NCBI RefSeq assembly: GCF_900184225.1
Contig: NZ_FXWZ01000003.1
Coordinates: 933,684 to 997,683, forward strand
Length of the DNA stretch: 64,000 nt
Direction of reading: 5' to 3'
Source: Brevibacterium ihuae
GTDB taxonomy: Bacteria; Actinomycetota; Actinomycetes; Actinomycetales; Brevibacteriaceae
Position 1 is the stretch's first letter. The number at the start of each line of letters is the position of its first letter. Made by a program: the position numbers and the translations under genes. The notes beneath the pieces are model-generated. The model made no database searches, was not told the origin of the DNA, and saw only the letters and a program-made list of their open reading frames with translations. Positions 16,613 through 26,300 of this stretch are shown here, in pieces.

Positions 16613-17611
16613 ATGAAAGCTCTGACCTTCCACGGCCCGCGCGACATCCGGTACTCCGAGGTGCCCGACCCGCAGCTCATCGACGAACGGGCGGCCGTCG
16701 TCCGGGTTACGCGTGCGAGCATCTGCGGCAGCGACCTGCACATCTACCACGACGAGGGCTTCAGCGACGACCTCGGTTTCTGCGTCGGTCACGAGGCCGT
16801 CGGGGTCATCACCGAGGTCGGCGCCGCTGTCGACCGCCGTTCGGTGGGCGACCGCGTCCTCATTCCCGCGTCCATGGGATGTCCGCGCTGCCAGGCGTGC
16901 GATGAGGGCCGGACCAGCCAGTGCACCTCGCGCAGCGGTGCGACCGAGAAGTGCTACGGCCTGAGCACTGCCCTCCAGGGGTCGCAGGCGGAGCTCGTCG
17001 CCGTCCCCGACGCCGACCGCAACACCGTGATCATCCCCGAGGGGATCTCCGACGACGCCGCAGTCGTCATGACCGATGCCACCGCCACCGCCTGGTACGG
17101 AGCGCGACGCGCCCGCATCGCCCCCGGCGAATCGGTGGCGGTCATCGGCCTCGGCCCGATCGGCCAGATGGCCGTCCAGCACGCGCGCCTCATGGGTGCG
17201 GCGGAGGTGTTCGGCATCGACCCCGTTCCCGAGCGCCGCCGGATGGCCGCCGTCCAGGGGGCTCGGGTCGTCGACGCCGAGGACCCGGTCGCCCAGGTCC
17301 GGGAGTGGACCGGCGGGCAGGGTGCCCACGCCGCGATCGAGGCGGTCGGCGCCGACGCGACGATCGAAATGGCCCAGCGCCTCGTGCGGCGCACGGGTCG
17401 GGTGAGCGTCGTCGGCGTCAATCAGAACAAGCGGTACTCCTTCCACATGGAGCGGGCCCAGGTGAAGGAGCTCGAGTTCGCCATCGGCCTGTGCTCGGTC
17501 CAGTTCGAGCTGCCCACGCTCCTCGAGCTCACCCGGGCGGGCCGCCTCGATCCCGAGGTCGTCATCACGCACCGGCTCCCGCTGTCCGAGGGTCCGGCCG
17601 CCTATACCTGA
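16613..17611 (+). pseudogene. Zinc-dependent alcohol dehydrogenase, interrupted near its C-terminus
   Basis: A 332-residue MDR-family dehydrogenase lacking its last helix and strand. Catalytic zinc ligands are C38, H60 and E61 (CGSDLH, GHEAVG), structural zinc cysteines C90, C93, C96 and C104, and the Rossmann motif is GLGPIG near residue 180. The frame runs to GPAAY and then ends in T-stop, where relatives continue for about 20 residues. Those residues (ALMDSRAEGVCKIALDPTQ) lie in the same orientation at 53147-53206, so a 35.5-kb insertion split the gene. The truncated product may still fold because the loss is small. A GAGGAG site precedes the ATG. Confidence 0.88.
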
Positions 17612-18108
17612 TTTGACACGCCTCTGGTGCATGCCCCGGGCGTGGCGGTTGGCTCCGAATGGCGGTCGGTGATGGTGGTGCCGTAGCAGGCGTGAAGCGC
17701 CGGCTTCGTGGCTACCGGCTACGAACAGGTCCGCCCATCGCCGGCCACCGACGCGGTCTACCTCGAACTGCCCAAGACCGGAGTCTGCTCCACCGACCTC
17801 GGAGGCTCCTGCGGCGTGCCCAGTCCCGTGAATCGGTACTACTCGTCTCGCGGAGCGCTGCTGTTCTCCGCGAGAGACAAGTCTCGGCAGCAGCAATCGG
17901 GATACCGGTCACAGGCGCGTACGACCACGCCTCGGTTGACCACACATCCACAATCCGCACATGCCATATCCATCCGCTAATCCTCCTTTTGGGGCCATCC
18001 GCTTCATTGGGCGCTCCATATGCGACGGCAGCACCCACAGTCACAGTGCCCGGACCGATAGCCTGTCCGGACACCATCTTGTGCCCTGCGGGCGAGGTCA
18101 GGTAATGC
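17612..18108. other. Island left-end region without an intact gene
   Basis: This 497-bp stretch has no convincing complete gene. An open frame at 17708-17980 (plus) begins ATGYEQVR-like and contains LELPKTGVCSTDLGGSCG, a cysteine-bearing pattern that I recall from C-terminal tails of actinobacterial arsenic-cluster flavoproteins; this is unverified and would make it a decayed resistance gene. The rest (17980-18108) carries short open frames on both strands with no recognisable similarity. Confidence 0.35.
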
Positions 18109-20094
18109 CTAGCTCCCGGTTCTTGCAGTGCTTTCAGTTCTGTCGCTTAGGGATGTCTCGATCGCTGCCTCGGCGGGGCGGTCGAGTTGGGGAGTGCGGG
18201 CGGCGCGCAGTCCGTTGAGGATGACGATGACTTCGGCGATCTCGTGGACGAGGACGACGGCAGCCAAGCCGAGGACTCCGGTGATCGCCAGCGGCAGCAG
18301 GACGATGATGATGGCCAGCGACAGGACGATGTTCTGGTTGATGATGCGCCGCCCCCGCCGCGCATGGTCCACGCTGCGGGGAATCAGGCGCAGGTCGTCG
18401 CCGGTGAAGGCCACGTCCGCTGATTCGACCGCCGCGTCCGAGCCCGTGGCTCCCATCGCGATGCCGATGTCCGCGGAGGCCAGGGCGGGAGCGTCGTTGA
18501 TGCCGTCACCGATCATCGCCACCGGCCCGGCTCCGCGGTCGCGCAGTTCGGCCACGGCGTATGCCTTGTCCTCGGGGCGCAGCTGGGAACGCACGTCCGT
18601 GATCCCGGCCCCCGCGGCCAGGGCCTCGGCGGTGCGGGTGTTGTCTCCAGTCAGCATCGTCACCCCCAACCGGCGGCGGTGGAGTGCGGTGATGACCTCG
18701 GCGGTCTCGGGGCGCAGCTCGTCGCGCACCCCGATGGCGCCGGCCGGCTGGTCGTCGCGGTGGACGATGACTACGGTCATGCCTTCGCTTTCCAGGTCGG
18801 CGACCTGCTCCGCGAACGGGCCGGGGTCGAGCCAGCGGGGGCTGCCGACGGCGATGCGGGCTCCGTCGATGAGCCCGGTGATCCCCTGTCCGGCGGTCTC
18901 GGTGACCTTCTGGGCGTCCGGGGTCTCGGGGGTTGCGGCGGTGATCGCCGCGGCAAGCGGGTGGGTGCTGTGGGCTTCGAGGGCGGCCGCCCAGCCGAGC
19001 ACGTCGCTGTCCGTGACTCCGTCAGCGGTGAGGACGCGGGCGACGGTGGGCGTGTTGCGGGTCAGGGTGCCGGTCTTGTCCAGTGCCAGGTGGCGGATGC
19101 CGCCGAGGCGTTCGAAGGTGGCCCCGGACTTGACGATCACTCCGAACTTCGTGGCCGCGCCGATCGCTGCGACGACGGTGATCGGCACCGAGATCGCCAG
19201 GGCGCACGGCGAGGCCGCGACGAGCACGACTAGGGCCCGTTCGATCCACAGGCCGGGATCACCGAGGAGCGCGCCGATCAGGGCGACCAGTGCCGCCAGA
19301 ATGAGCACCCCGGGCACCAGCGGGCGGGCGATCCGGTCGGCGATCCGCGCGCGGTCACCCTTCTCGGACTGGGCCTGTTCGACCAGTTCGACCACCGTGG
19401 TCAGGGAGTTGTCGGTTCCGGAGGCGGTGGCCTCGATCTCGAGGACACCGGAAGTGTTGATCGACCCGGCCAGCACCGTGTCCCCGGGGCCGACCTCGAC
19501 GGGAATGGATTCGCCGGTGATCGCCGAGACGTCCAGGCTGCTGTGCCCAGAGCGGACGATACCGTCGGTGGCCAGGCGCTCCCCGGCGACCAGCCGGAGC
19601 AAGTCACCGGAGACGAGACGCTCGACCGGGACGGTGCGGGTCGTGCCGCCGGATGTGAGGACGGTGGCGCTCGACGGGATCAGAGCCAGCAGGGAGCGCA
19701 GGCCCGAGCGGGCCTTGTCCATGGCCAGATCCTCCAGCGCCTCCACGATGGAGTACAGGAAGGCCAGGGCGGCCGCCTCCTCGATGAAGCCGAGGATGAC
19801 GGCACCGGTGGCGCTGATCGTCATCAGCAAACCGATGCCCAGCTTGCCCCGGGTGAACAGGTTCCTCAGCGCACCGGGGGCGAACTGGGAGGCGCCCAGC
19901 AGCAGGGACGCCCAGAACAGCACCAGCGCGACGATCTCTGCCCCGGGAGTGGACCATTCGAGGATCAGGCCGAGGCCCAGTGTCAGGCCGGATGTTGCCG
20001 GGATGAGGATGGCGCGGTTGCGCCACCAGGGTGTGTGCTCCTCGTGTGCGGCGGCCGGTTCTGGCGCTTCGCAGCCGCAGGCGGACGCGGTCAC
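18109..20094 (-). CDS. Heavy-metal P-type ATPase (Cd/Zn/Pb type)
   Basis: A 661-residue P1B ATPase exporting soft divalent cations across the plasma membrane. Motifs: TGES at 193-196 (actuator), membrane SPC at 295-297 (metal ligands), DKTGT at 339-343 (phosphorylated aspartate), and GDGIND near residue 550. It lacks an N-terminal HMA domain; instead a short Cys/His-bearing tail (ACGC, EEHTPWW) precedes the first helix. SPC with no CPC suggests the Zn/Cd/Pb class. GTG 20094 overlaps the stop of the upstream CmtR-like gene (GTGA). That regulator is frameshifted, so control of this pump may be altered. Confidence 0.9.
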   Translation of the reverse strand: MTASACGCEAPEPAAAHEEHTPWWRNRAILIPATSGLTLGLGLILEWSTPGAEIVALVLFWASLLLGASQFAPGALRNLFTRGKLGIGLLMTISATGAVILGFIEEAAALAFLYSIVEALEDLAMDKARSGLRSLLALIPSSATVLTSGGTTRTVPVERLVSGDLLRLVAGERLATDGIVRSGHSSLDVSAITGESIPVEVGPGDTVLAGSINTSGVLEIEATASGTDNSLTTVVELVEQAQSEKGDRARIADRIARPLVPGVLILAALVALIGALLGDPGLWIERALVVLVAASPCALAISVPITVVAAIGAATKFGVIVKSGATFERLGGIRHLALDKTGTLTRNTPTVARVLTADGVTDSDVLGWAAALEAHSTHPLAAAITAATPETPDAQKVTETAGQGITGLIDGARIAVGSPRWLDPGPFAEQVADLESEGMTVVIVHRDDQPAGAIGVRDELRPETAEVITALHRRRLGVTMLTGDNTRTAEALAAGAGITDVRSQLRPEDKAYAVAELRDRGAGPVAMIGDGINDAPALASADIGIAMGATGSDAAVESADVAFTGDDLRLIPRSVDHARRGRRIINQNIVLSLAIIIVLLPLAITGVLGLAAVVLVHEIAEVIVILNGLRAARTPQLDRPAEAAIETSLSDRTESTARTGS

Positions 20095-20461
20095 GCGCGT
20101 GTCTCCTCGGTGTCGCAGCAACCTGCGACCGGGCACTGCGGATCCAGGCATGCCGCGCTCTCGTCGACGGCCAGCGTGGTCTCCAGCAGAGCGTTCAGGG
20201 CGCGGGCCAGGTGGGCGTCGACGATCTCGTAGCGGGTCCGGCGCCCCTCCGCCTCGGCGACCACGATCCCGCAGTCCCGCAGTCCCGCAGGCACGCCAGG
20301 TGGTTCGACACGTTGGTCCGGGAGAGCCCCAACTCACGGGCGAGGCCTGCCGGATACCCGGGAGCGTCAAGCAGGGACAACAGGATCCGAGACCGCGTGG
20401 GATCGGCCATCGCCCGTCCCAGACGGTTCATCACGTCCACACGCGAAGCAATAGTCAGCAT
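20091..20461 (-). pseudogene. CmtR-type ArsR repressor with an 8-bp duplication frameshift
   Basis: The two reading frames together match the intact repressor at 23263-23622 almost residue for residue. At 20271-20286 the 8-mer GCAGTCCC is present twice in tandem where the intact copy has it once, moving the frame after HLACLRDCG. The resulting 88-residue product keeps the winged helix but loses the C-terminal cysteine tail (CLDPQCPVAGCC) needed for metal sensing. It may be inactive or a metal-blind repressor. The leaderless-looking promoter upstream is the same as in the intact copy. A recent event is likely because the rest of the sequence is conserved. Confidence 0.88.
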
Positions 20462-20490
20462 ACAGTGACTATACACTGAGCACTGACCTT
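20462..20490 (-). promoter_or_regulatory. Leaderless promoter/operator of the frameshifted CmtR gene
   Basis: On the minus strand TATAGT lies 6 bp before the ATG (TATAGTCACTGTATG), placing the transcript start at or next to the initiation codon, with no ribosome site. The same sequence precedes the intact copy at 23622, so it is probably also the repressor-binding region. Confidence 0.55.
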
Positions 20491-20521
20491 AGCGTAGGAG
20501 AGGGAATTCGAAGCTGGAGCG

Positions 20522-21154
20522 ATGTTGATGAACAAGGTCGAGACGGCGCTGGTGAACTCCCCACCCCGGCGCTGGCTGCAGCGCTTCTACGAGACCCAGG
20601 TGCTATTGCGGCTCGGCGGTCGGCTGTTGCCTGGTGCGCGGGCCCTGGAGATCGGGTGCGGCTCCGGGTACGGGGCGCAGTTGGTGCTGGAGCAGTTCGG
20701 CGCCGCCAGCGTGGACGCCGTGGACCTGGACCCGGTAATGATCGAGCGCGCTGGTCGGCGCCTCACGGGCTATGAAGATCGCGTCAGGCTCGCGCAGGGC
20801 AGCGCGACCGACCTGCGCGCGGCGCTGGACGCTGATGACCACAGTTATGAGGCGGTGTTCGACTTCGGGATTGTCCACCACATCCCCGACTGGCGTGCGG
20901 CCCTCGCCGAGGTCGCTCGGGTCCTGACACCGGGCGGGCGGTTCTACTTCGAGGAGGTCACCGCTCACGCGCTGGCCCGCCCCATTTACAAGCGGCTGTT
21001 CGACCACCCCACGGAGGACCGGTTCACTGCCGAGCAGTTCCTCGACGAACTGGCCCACCACGGGCTCATGGCCCTCGGCTCGGTCACTCGGATTCGCGGC
21101 GACTACCTACTCGGCGTGGCCGCAAAACCGGTGCCGGCAAGGAGTGACGGGTGA
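20522..21154 (+). CDS. Class I SAM-dependent methyltransferase
   Basis: A 210-residue methyltransferase with motif I LEIGCGSGYG at 42-51, an acidic residue ending beta-2 (DAVDLDP), DFGIVHHIPDW as motif IV and LTPGGRFYFEEV as a post-motif. The substrate is unknown. GGAG lies 2 bp from the first ATG and 8 bp from a second in-frame ATG (20528), which may be the real start. Its stop overlaps the next gene by 4 bp. The pairing with a membrane methyltransferase and proximity to lspA suggest lipid or metalloid methylation, both speculative. A short similar N-terminus is seen at 40194. Confidence 0.82.
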   Translation: MLMNKVETALVNSPPRRWLQRFYETQVLLRLGGRLLPGARALEIGCGSGYGAQLVLEQFGAASVDAVDLDPVMIERAGRRLTGYEDRVRLAQGSATDLRAALDADDHSYEAVFDFGIVHHIPDWRAALAEVARVLTPGGRFYFEEVTAHALARPIYKRLFDHPTEDRFTAEQFLDELAHHGLMALGSVTRIRGDYLLGVAAKPVPARSDG

Positions 21155-21780
21155 TGGCCGTCGCCGCGCTGGCCCTGTTCGTCTTCTTCATGCTGCTCGC
21201 TGGCGGAGTGCGCACGCTGATCCAGCGCCGTCGCACCGGCGACACCGGCAATCGTCGCACCTGGGCGGCGCGTGGCTCGCTGGAGTGGTGGGGGCTTGCC
21301 GTAGCCGACCTCGGTTACCTGATGGTCGGGCTCGGCGCGCCGGTCGCCGCCCTGGCTGGGATGCCGCCGCCTGCCAGCGTGGGCCACCCGGTTGCGCGCG
21401 GTCTGGGTGCGGTGCTCGCGATAGTCGGCATCCTCTCGACCTTCGGCGCCCAGATGACATTGGGAGCCTCCTGGCGGATTGGAATCGACCAGACCGAACG
21501 CACCGCGCTGGTCACCACGGGCCCTTTCCGGCTGGTGCGCAACCCGGTCTTCACCGCCGCCTTCAGTGCGTTCCTGGGCTTGACGTTGATGGTGCCCAAC
21601 CTTCTGGCGATCGTCGGCTTGGCGGTCATCCTCATTGGGATCGAGATCCAGGTGCGGCTGATCGAAGAGCCCTATCTACGAGGTATCCACGGCGACTCAT
21701 ACAGCGACTATGCCTCGCGCGTCGGCCGCTTCCTCCCCGGCATTGGACGGCTGCGGGCCGACCGCCCTCACGGGAATTGA
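21151..21780 (+). CDS. Isoprenylcysteine carboxyl methyltransferase (ICMT/PEMT)-family membrane protein
   Basis: A 209-residue integral membrane protein with about five helices. The C-terminal signature LVTTGPFRLVRNPVFT and EEPYLRGIHGDSYSDYASRVGRFLP is typical of the ICMT/PEMT superfamily, which methylates lipophilic substrates using SAM at the membrane face. GTG 21151 overlaps the upstream methyltransferase stop; ATG 21154 is an alternative start. Bacterial members are commonly found in metal-resistance islands, but their substrates are not established. Its function is inferred only to the level of a membrane methyltransferase. Confidence 0.82.
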   Translation: MMAVAALALFVFFMLLAGGVRTLIQRRRTGDTGNRRTWAARGSLEWWGLAVADLGYLMVGLGAPVAALAGMPPPASVGHPVARGLGAVLAIVGILSTFGAQMTLGASWRIGIDQTERTALVTTGPFRLVRNPVFTAAFSAFLGLTLMVPNLLAIVGLAVILIGIEIQVRLIEEPYLRGIHGDSYSDYASRVGRFLPGIGRLRADRPHGN

Positions 21781-21962
21781 CGATGGGGCAGGGAAAAGCG
21801 GCTTCCCGGTCCGGCCGCTTGATCGATGCCAGCCGGTTGGGCATCGCGCACAGGCTCCGCCATGCCGCGGTGCAGCTCGTGCTCGCCACCGACGAACCGG
21901 TGCGGCTGCGTGACGAGTCCGGTGGACCCGCGACGGGGCATTACCCTCGACGCCGGACCTGG

Positions 21963-22460
21963 TCACGCCGGGTCCTCGCCTTGTCGCTTGCCGAGGCTGA
22001 CCAGGACCAGTGCCGCGGCGCCGATGGTGATGAAGACGTCGGCCATGTTGAAGGTGGGGAACCAGCCGGTGCGCAGGTAGTCGATCACCATCCCATCGGC
22101 GGTCCGGTCGACCAGATTGGCCCCCGCACCGGCCAGGAGCGCGGCCAGCGCCAGCCGCGCGGGCAGCGTTGCGGTTGGGGTAACCCGCCAGGCGAAGACC
22201 GCCAGCGCCACGATGATCAGGCCAGTGACGCTGAGCACGACACCGGCGGGCAGGTCGGCGCCGAGGCCGAAAGCCACCCCAGAATTGAAGCCAAGGCGCA
22301 GCTGGACGGGCCCCAGGTCAATCGTTTCACCGCCTGCCAACGCCCCACTCACCCACACCTTCAGACCGAGGTCCACCGCGGCCAGCAACATGGCAAGGCC
22401 GATCACGACAGCCCGAGCCCGAACCGCCCCGATCGTTTTCGCGGGTTCGCGTGTGGTCAC
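21963..22460 (-). CDS. lspA: Lipoprotein signal peptidase (signal peptidase II)
   Basis: A 165-residue, four-helix aspartic protease that removes signal peptides from prolipoproteins. Conserved blocks are GFNSGVAFGL, GAGANLVDRTADGMVIDYL and WFPTFNMADVFI; the catalytic pair is probably D127 and D141. Island-borne lspA genes accompanying cadmium ATPases are well known in Gram-positive and proteobacterial resistance clusters. The GTG start overlaps the stop of a 56-residue membrane ORF by 4 bp. It is probably a second lspA beside a housekeeping copy elsewhere. The interval 21781-21962 has no convincing gene. Confidence 0.9.
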   Translation of the reverse strand: MTTREPAKTIGAVRARAVVIGLAMLLAAVDLGLKVWVSGALAGGETIDLGPVQLRLGFNSGVAFGLGADLPAGVVLSVTGLIIVALAVFAWRVTPTATLPARLALAALLAGAGANLVDRTADGMVIDYLRTGWFPTFNMADVFITIGAAALVLVSLGKRQGEDPA

Positions 22461-22627
22461 GAGGACACTCCCTCTACCTCAGTGATCGCGTCGACCTCGA
22501 CTGCCGCAGCCGGCAATAACACCGCGGCGTCATCGCCGATGACCTCGGCAAGCAGGACGGCGACGGTGATCACAAATGCGACGGCCAGCCCTTTCCGGCA
22601 GATGGGGCGCGCGTGCGAACGGTTCAC
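22457..22627 (-). CDS. 56-residue single-pass membrane protein upstream of lspA
   Basis: This short gene begins at GTG 22627 with a textbook site (AAGGAG, 6-7 bp away) and ends in a GTGA overlap with lspA, strong signs of real translation. The product has a basic N-terminus (NRSHARPICRKG), one hydrophobic segment at about residues 14-30 and a short acidic, Ala/Val-rich tail ending VEGVSS. I do not recognise a family. It could be a small exported peptide, an LspA partner, or a leader peptide coupling translation of lspA. Confidence 0.65.
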   Translation of the reverse strand: MNRSHARPICRKGLAVAFVITVAVLLAEVIGDDAAVLLPAAAVEVDAITEVEGVSS

Positions 22628-22666
22628 GGATGCTCCTTCGAAAGCTTGCCGAGGTCCCGGATGGCC

Positions 22667-23266
22667 TTAGAGGCCGAAGGCTCCGCCCCCGACCAGAATG
22701 GCGATACCCAGACCGATCAGGACGATCGGGAACAGGATGTGCTCCCACCGCTCGAGGACTTCAGCGATCGGTGGGCGGGTGGCCACGAACTTGGCCAGCA
22801 GGACGAGGACCGCGACGAGCACGAGGAAGACGATGCAGTAGGCCACCGTGGCCGCCGGCCCCACGCTGAGGAAGACCGGGACGTAGACGCCGATGTTGTC
22901 CCCGCCGTTGGCGAAGGTGACCCCGGCGACGGTCCACACGGCGACGTTCTTGCCGGCGACCTTGGCGTCGTCGTCATCGTCACCTCCCCCGCGCCAGGCC
23001 TCCCAGGCGGCCCACAGCCCCAGCGCCAGCGGGATGAACCCGAAGTATGGGATGACTTCCGGGGGCAGGAACGCTTCGGCGCCCAGTGTGACGAGCACGG
23101 CCGCGCCGAGGATGCCCGCGAACCCCAGATACTGGCCGGCCAGGATGCGGGCCGTGGTCCCGCGCTGGCCCGCGCCGCGGGCGAAGAACAGCGAGAGCAC
23201 GATGATGTCGTCGATGTTCGTGGCCATGAACAGGCCGATCGCCTGCAGTGCCGAAGACAGGATCAT
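22667..23266 (-). CDS. CadD-family cadmium resistance transporter, copy 1
   Basis: A 199-residue membrane protein of the Cad/CadD family (LysE-like exporters) with about five or six helices. Landmarks are the first-helix pattern ATNIDDIIVLSLFFARG and the central TFANGGDNIGVYVPVF, both carrying acidic residues likely to bind the cation; a hydrophilic DDDDDAKV loop links the halves. It confers Cd2+ export or tolerance in characterised relatives. ATG 23266 overlaps the CmtR-like gene stop by 4 bp, so regulator and pump form one leaderless transcript. It is about 90 percent similar by eye to copy 2 at 36447-37046. Confidence 0.88.
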   Translation of the reverse strand: MILSSALQAIGLFMATNIDDIIVLSLFFARGAGQRGTTARILAGQYLGFAGILGAAVLVTLGAEAFLPPEVIPYFGFIPLALGLWAAWEAWRGGGDDDDDAKVAGKNVAVWTVAGVTFANGGDNIGVYVPVFLSVGPAATVAYCIVFLVLVAVLVLLAKFVATRPPIAEVLERWEHILFPIVLIGLGIAILVGGGAFGL

Positions 23267-23622
23267 GCCTTCCCCTCCATATTGCAGCATCCCTGCCCCG
23301 GGCACTGCGGGTCCAGACATACCGCGCTCTCGTCGACGGCCAGCGTGGTCTCCAGCAGAGCGGTCAAGGCGCGGGCCAGGTGGGCGTCGACGATCTCGTA
23401 GCGGGTCCGGCGCCCCTCCGCCTCGGCGACCACGATCCCGCAGTCCCGCAGGCACGCCAGGTGATTCGACACGTTGGTCCGGGAAAGCCCCAGCTCTCGG
23501 GCGAGCTCTGCCGGATATCCGGGGCGCTCAAGCAGGGACAACAGGATCCGAGACCGCGTGGAATCGGCCATCGCCCGTCCCAGACGGTTCATCACGTCCA
23601 CACGCGAAGCAATAGTCAGCAT
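23263..23622 (-). CDS. CmtR-type ArsR/SmtB metal-responsive repressor
   Basis: A 119-residue winged-helix repressor. The recognition region is ELGLSRTNVSNHLACLRDCG; the metal site is expected to combine cysteines of this helix with the C-terminal CLDPQC and GCC cluster, as in CmtR, which senses Cd2+ and Pb2+. Translation most likely begins at MLTIASR (ATG 23622), because TATAGT lies 6 bp upstream and no ribosome site is present; an open frame extends five codons further to a GTG. It overlaps cadD by 4 bp and should autoregulate the pair. Confidence 0.9.
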   Translation of the reverse strand: MLTIASRVDVMNRLGRAMADSTRSRILLSLLERPGYPAELARELGLSRTNVSNHLACLRDCGIVVAEAEGRRTRYEIVDAHLARALTALLETTLAVDESAVCLDPQCPGQGCCNMEGKA

Positions 23623-23645
23623 ACAGTGACTATACACTCAACACT
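23623..23645 (-). promoter_or_regulatory. Leaderless promoter/operator of cmtR-cadD copy 1
   Basis: TATAGTCACTGT immediately precedes the ATG on the minus strand, putting the -10 box at the spacing for a leaderless transcript. A nearly identical sequence precedes the ATPase-linked copy and a related one (TATAGTTCAGTGG) precedes the copy at 37402. The conserved block probably includes the repressor site. Confidence 0.58.
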
Positions 23646-23719
23646 GACATATCGACTCCCTACACGCTCACCGCCGGCGCCCGGGACGAGGAGATCAACA
23701 TTCCGGATATCATCGTCGC

Positions 23720-24106
23720 ATGACGATCACCCGCGAGGCCCGGTCGGACCGGATCAGAGAGCTTGCTCCTGTGGCGGCCCTGTTCCATTCTCTCAGCGAC
23801 CCCACGCGGGTGGCCATCGTCAAACGTGTGGCTGTGGCGGAGGCACGTGTGCGGGATCTGGTGGACGAGCTGGAACTGGCCCAATCGACGGTGTCGGCGC
23901 ACATGGCCTGCCTGCGCGATTGCGGTCTTGTGAACGGCCGGACGCAGGGGCGCAGCGTGCACTACTCGCTGAGCCGGCCCGAGGTGCTCGACCTTGTCAC
24001 GCAGGCCGAAGCGCTGCTCGCTGTCACCGGTGAGGCGGGCAGCTTGTGCTGCAACTACGTCCGCAGCACCGAGCAGCAGCCCCTGCAGGGTAGCGGTGAT
24101 GAGTGA
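23720..24106 (+). CDS. ArsR/SmtB-family transcriptional repressor
   Basis: A 128-residue winged-helix protein, divergent from the cmtR-cadD pair. The helix-turn-helix reads VDELELAQSTVSAHMACLRDCGLV and a C-terminal SLCCNYV gives a vicinal cysteine pair that may sense metal. It resembles the regulator of the CDF exporter at 35980-36369 (shared LAQSTVS and ACLRDCGLV), so it may once have had a similar export partner. The downstream 30-codon ORF overlaps its end but is not an intact transporter. Confidence 0.87.
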   Translation: MTITREARSDRIRELAPVAALFHSLSDPTRVAIVKRVAVAEARVRDLVDELELAQSTVSAHMACLRDCGLVNGRTQGRSVHYSLSRPEVLDLVTQAEALLAVTGEAGSLCCNYVRSTEQQPLQGSGDE

Positions 24107-24191
24107 CGCGCGCGGTGGGCCGGCGGAACCTGCTGCCCCTCCGGCAGGAAGAGCGTCGTCGTCCCCGGGACACCGTTTGCGGCCTGAGTAA
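24099..24191 (+). CDS. Short 30-codon ORF, possible start of a lost gene
   Basis: An ATG overlapping the ArsR stop opens 30 codons (start MSDARGGPAEPAAPP) ending at TAA 24189-24191, 42 bp before the insertion sequence. Its position matches that of the CDF exporter gene after the related ArsR gene at 35980. The stop precedes the IS, so the IS itself did not truncate it. There is no similarity beyond composition, and it may be non-coding. Confidence 0.25.
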   Translation: MSDARGGPAEPAAPPAGRASSSPGHRLRPE

Positions 24192-24284
24192 GACCTGTCG
24201 GAGCCTCAGTGCTGTGTGGTCTGTGCGGGTTGCTGAAGCGCCCCGGGTTCGGTGGAGGCTCTCAACTCACGGAGGATGAGAGTC

Positions 24285-25585
<1,301 letters not shown>

Positions 25586-25688
25586 CCGAGCCTCCACGAA
25601 ACCCGTGGCGCTTCATGCGGTCGGGCCGGCCCTGCGGGGGTTTTGTCTGGAGTCCGCGTGTTCATCGTCAGGAGTTTGAAGAAGAGGA

Positions 25689-26300
25689 ATGTTGTCATCT
25701 CACGTGTCACGCCGGTCATTGATCCGCCGGTCGGGTGGTCTCACAGCCATCATCGCGCTCGGGCTGGCCGGGTGCGGTGGTGCCGAGGAGGAGCTGGCCA
25801 GTTAGGCGGGCAGCGACCAGGGTTACGTCGCCGGGTCCGGCGTCATCACCCAGCTTGCCGTTGAGGACCGGGGTGAGCCGATCGAGTTGGCCGCCGAGTA
25901 CACCGACGGCACAGCCTTCGATCTCGCCGACTGGCGCGGTGCCCCGGTGGTGCTCAACCTCTGGTACGCCGCGTGTCCCCCGTGCCGCAAGGAGGCTCCC
26001 GCCCTGCAGGCCAACTACGAGCGTTACCAGGCCGACGGGGTCAAGTTCCTGGGCATCAACGTTCGCGATCAGGCACCGGCCGCCGACGCGTTCGCCGATA
26101 CCTTCGACCTGACCTTTCCCTCCATGCTCGACCAGGACGGTGTCGGCGTGGCCGCACTCAGCACGGTGCTGCCGCCGCAGGCAGTGCCCTCCACGGTCGT
26201 CCTGGATGCTCAGGGGCGGCCGGCCGCCCGCGTGGTCGGGGCGGTCGATGAGTCCACGCTCAAGGTGCTGATCGCTGACGTGCTGGACGAGTCGACATGA
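25689..26300 (+). pseudogene. TlpA/ResA-like thiol-disulfide lipoprotein with in-frame amber codon
   Basis: From ATG 25689 the frame encodes a twin-Arg-like signal (SRRSLIRRSGG), a lipobox LAGCGG, then TAG at 25803-25805 (codon 39), after which the same frame continues to a complete thioredoxin domain with WYAACPPCRKEAP and a cis-proline (AVPSTVV). A single C-to-T change from CAG (Gln) would explain the stop. Without it this is the periplasmic reductant of apocytochrome c in system II. Restart at TTG 25887 would give a protein without export signal. It overlaps ccdA by 4 bp. Inactivation, readthrough or a sequencing error are the alternatives. Confidence 0.85.

Noticed and set aside
17712-18077. 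A 121-codon minus-strand ORF at the island left end, glanced at as a possible secreted peptide
   Set aside because: No ribosome site, no signal peptide, and the C-terminal half is Arg-rich antisense-like sequence.
24099-24233. CDF exporter truncated by insertion sequence A
   Set aside because: The short ORF after the ArsR gene stops at 24191, 42 bp before the IS, so the IS did not cut it. Similarity to a CDF N-terminus cannot be shown.
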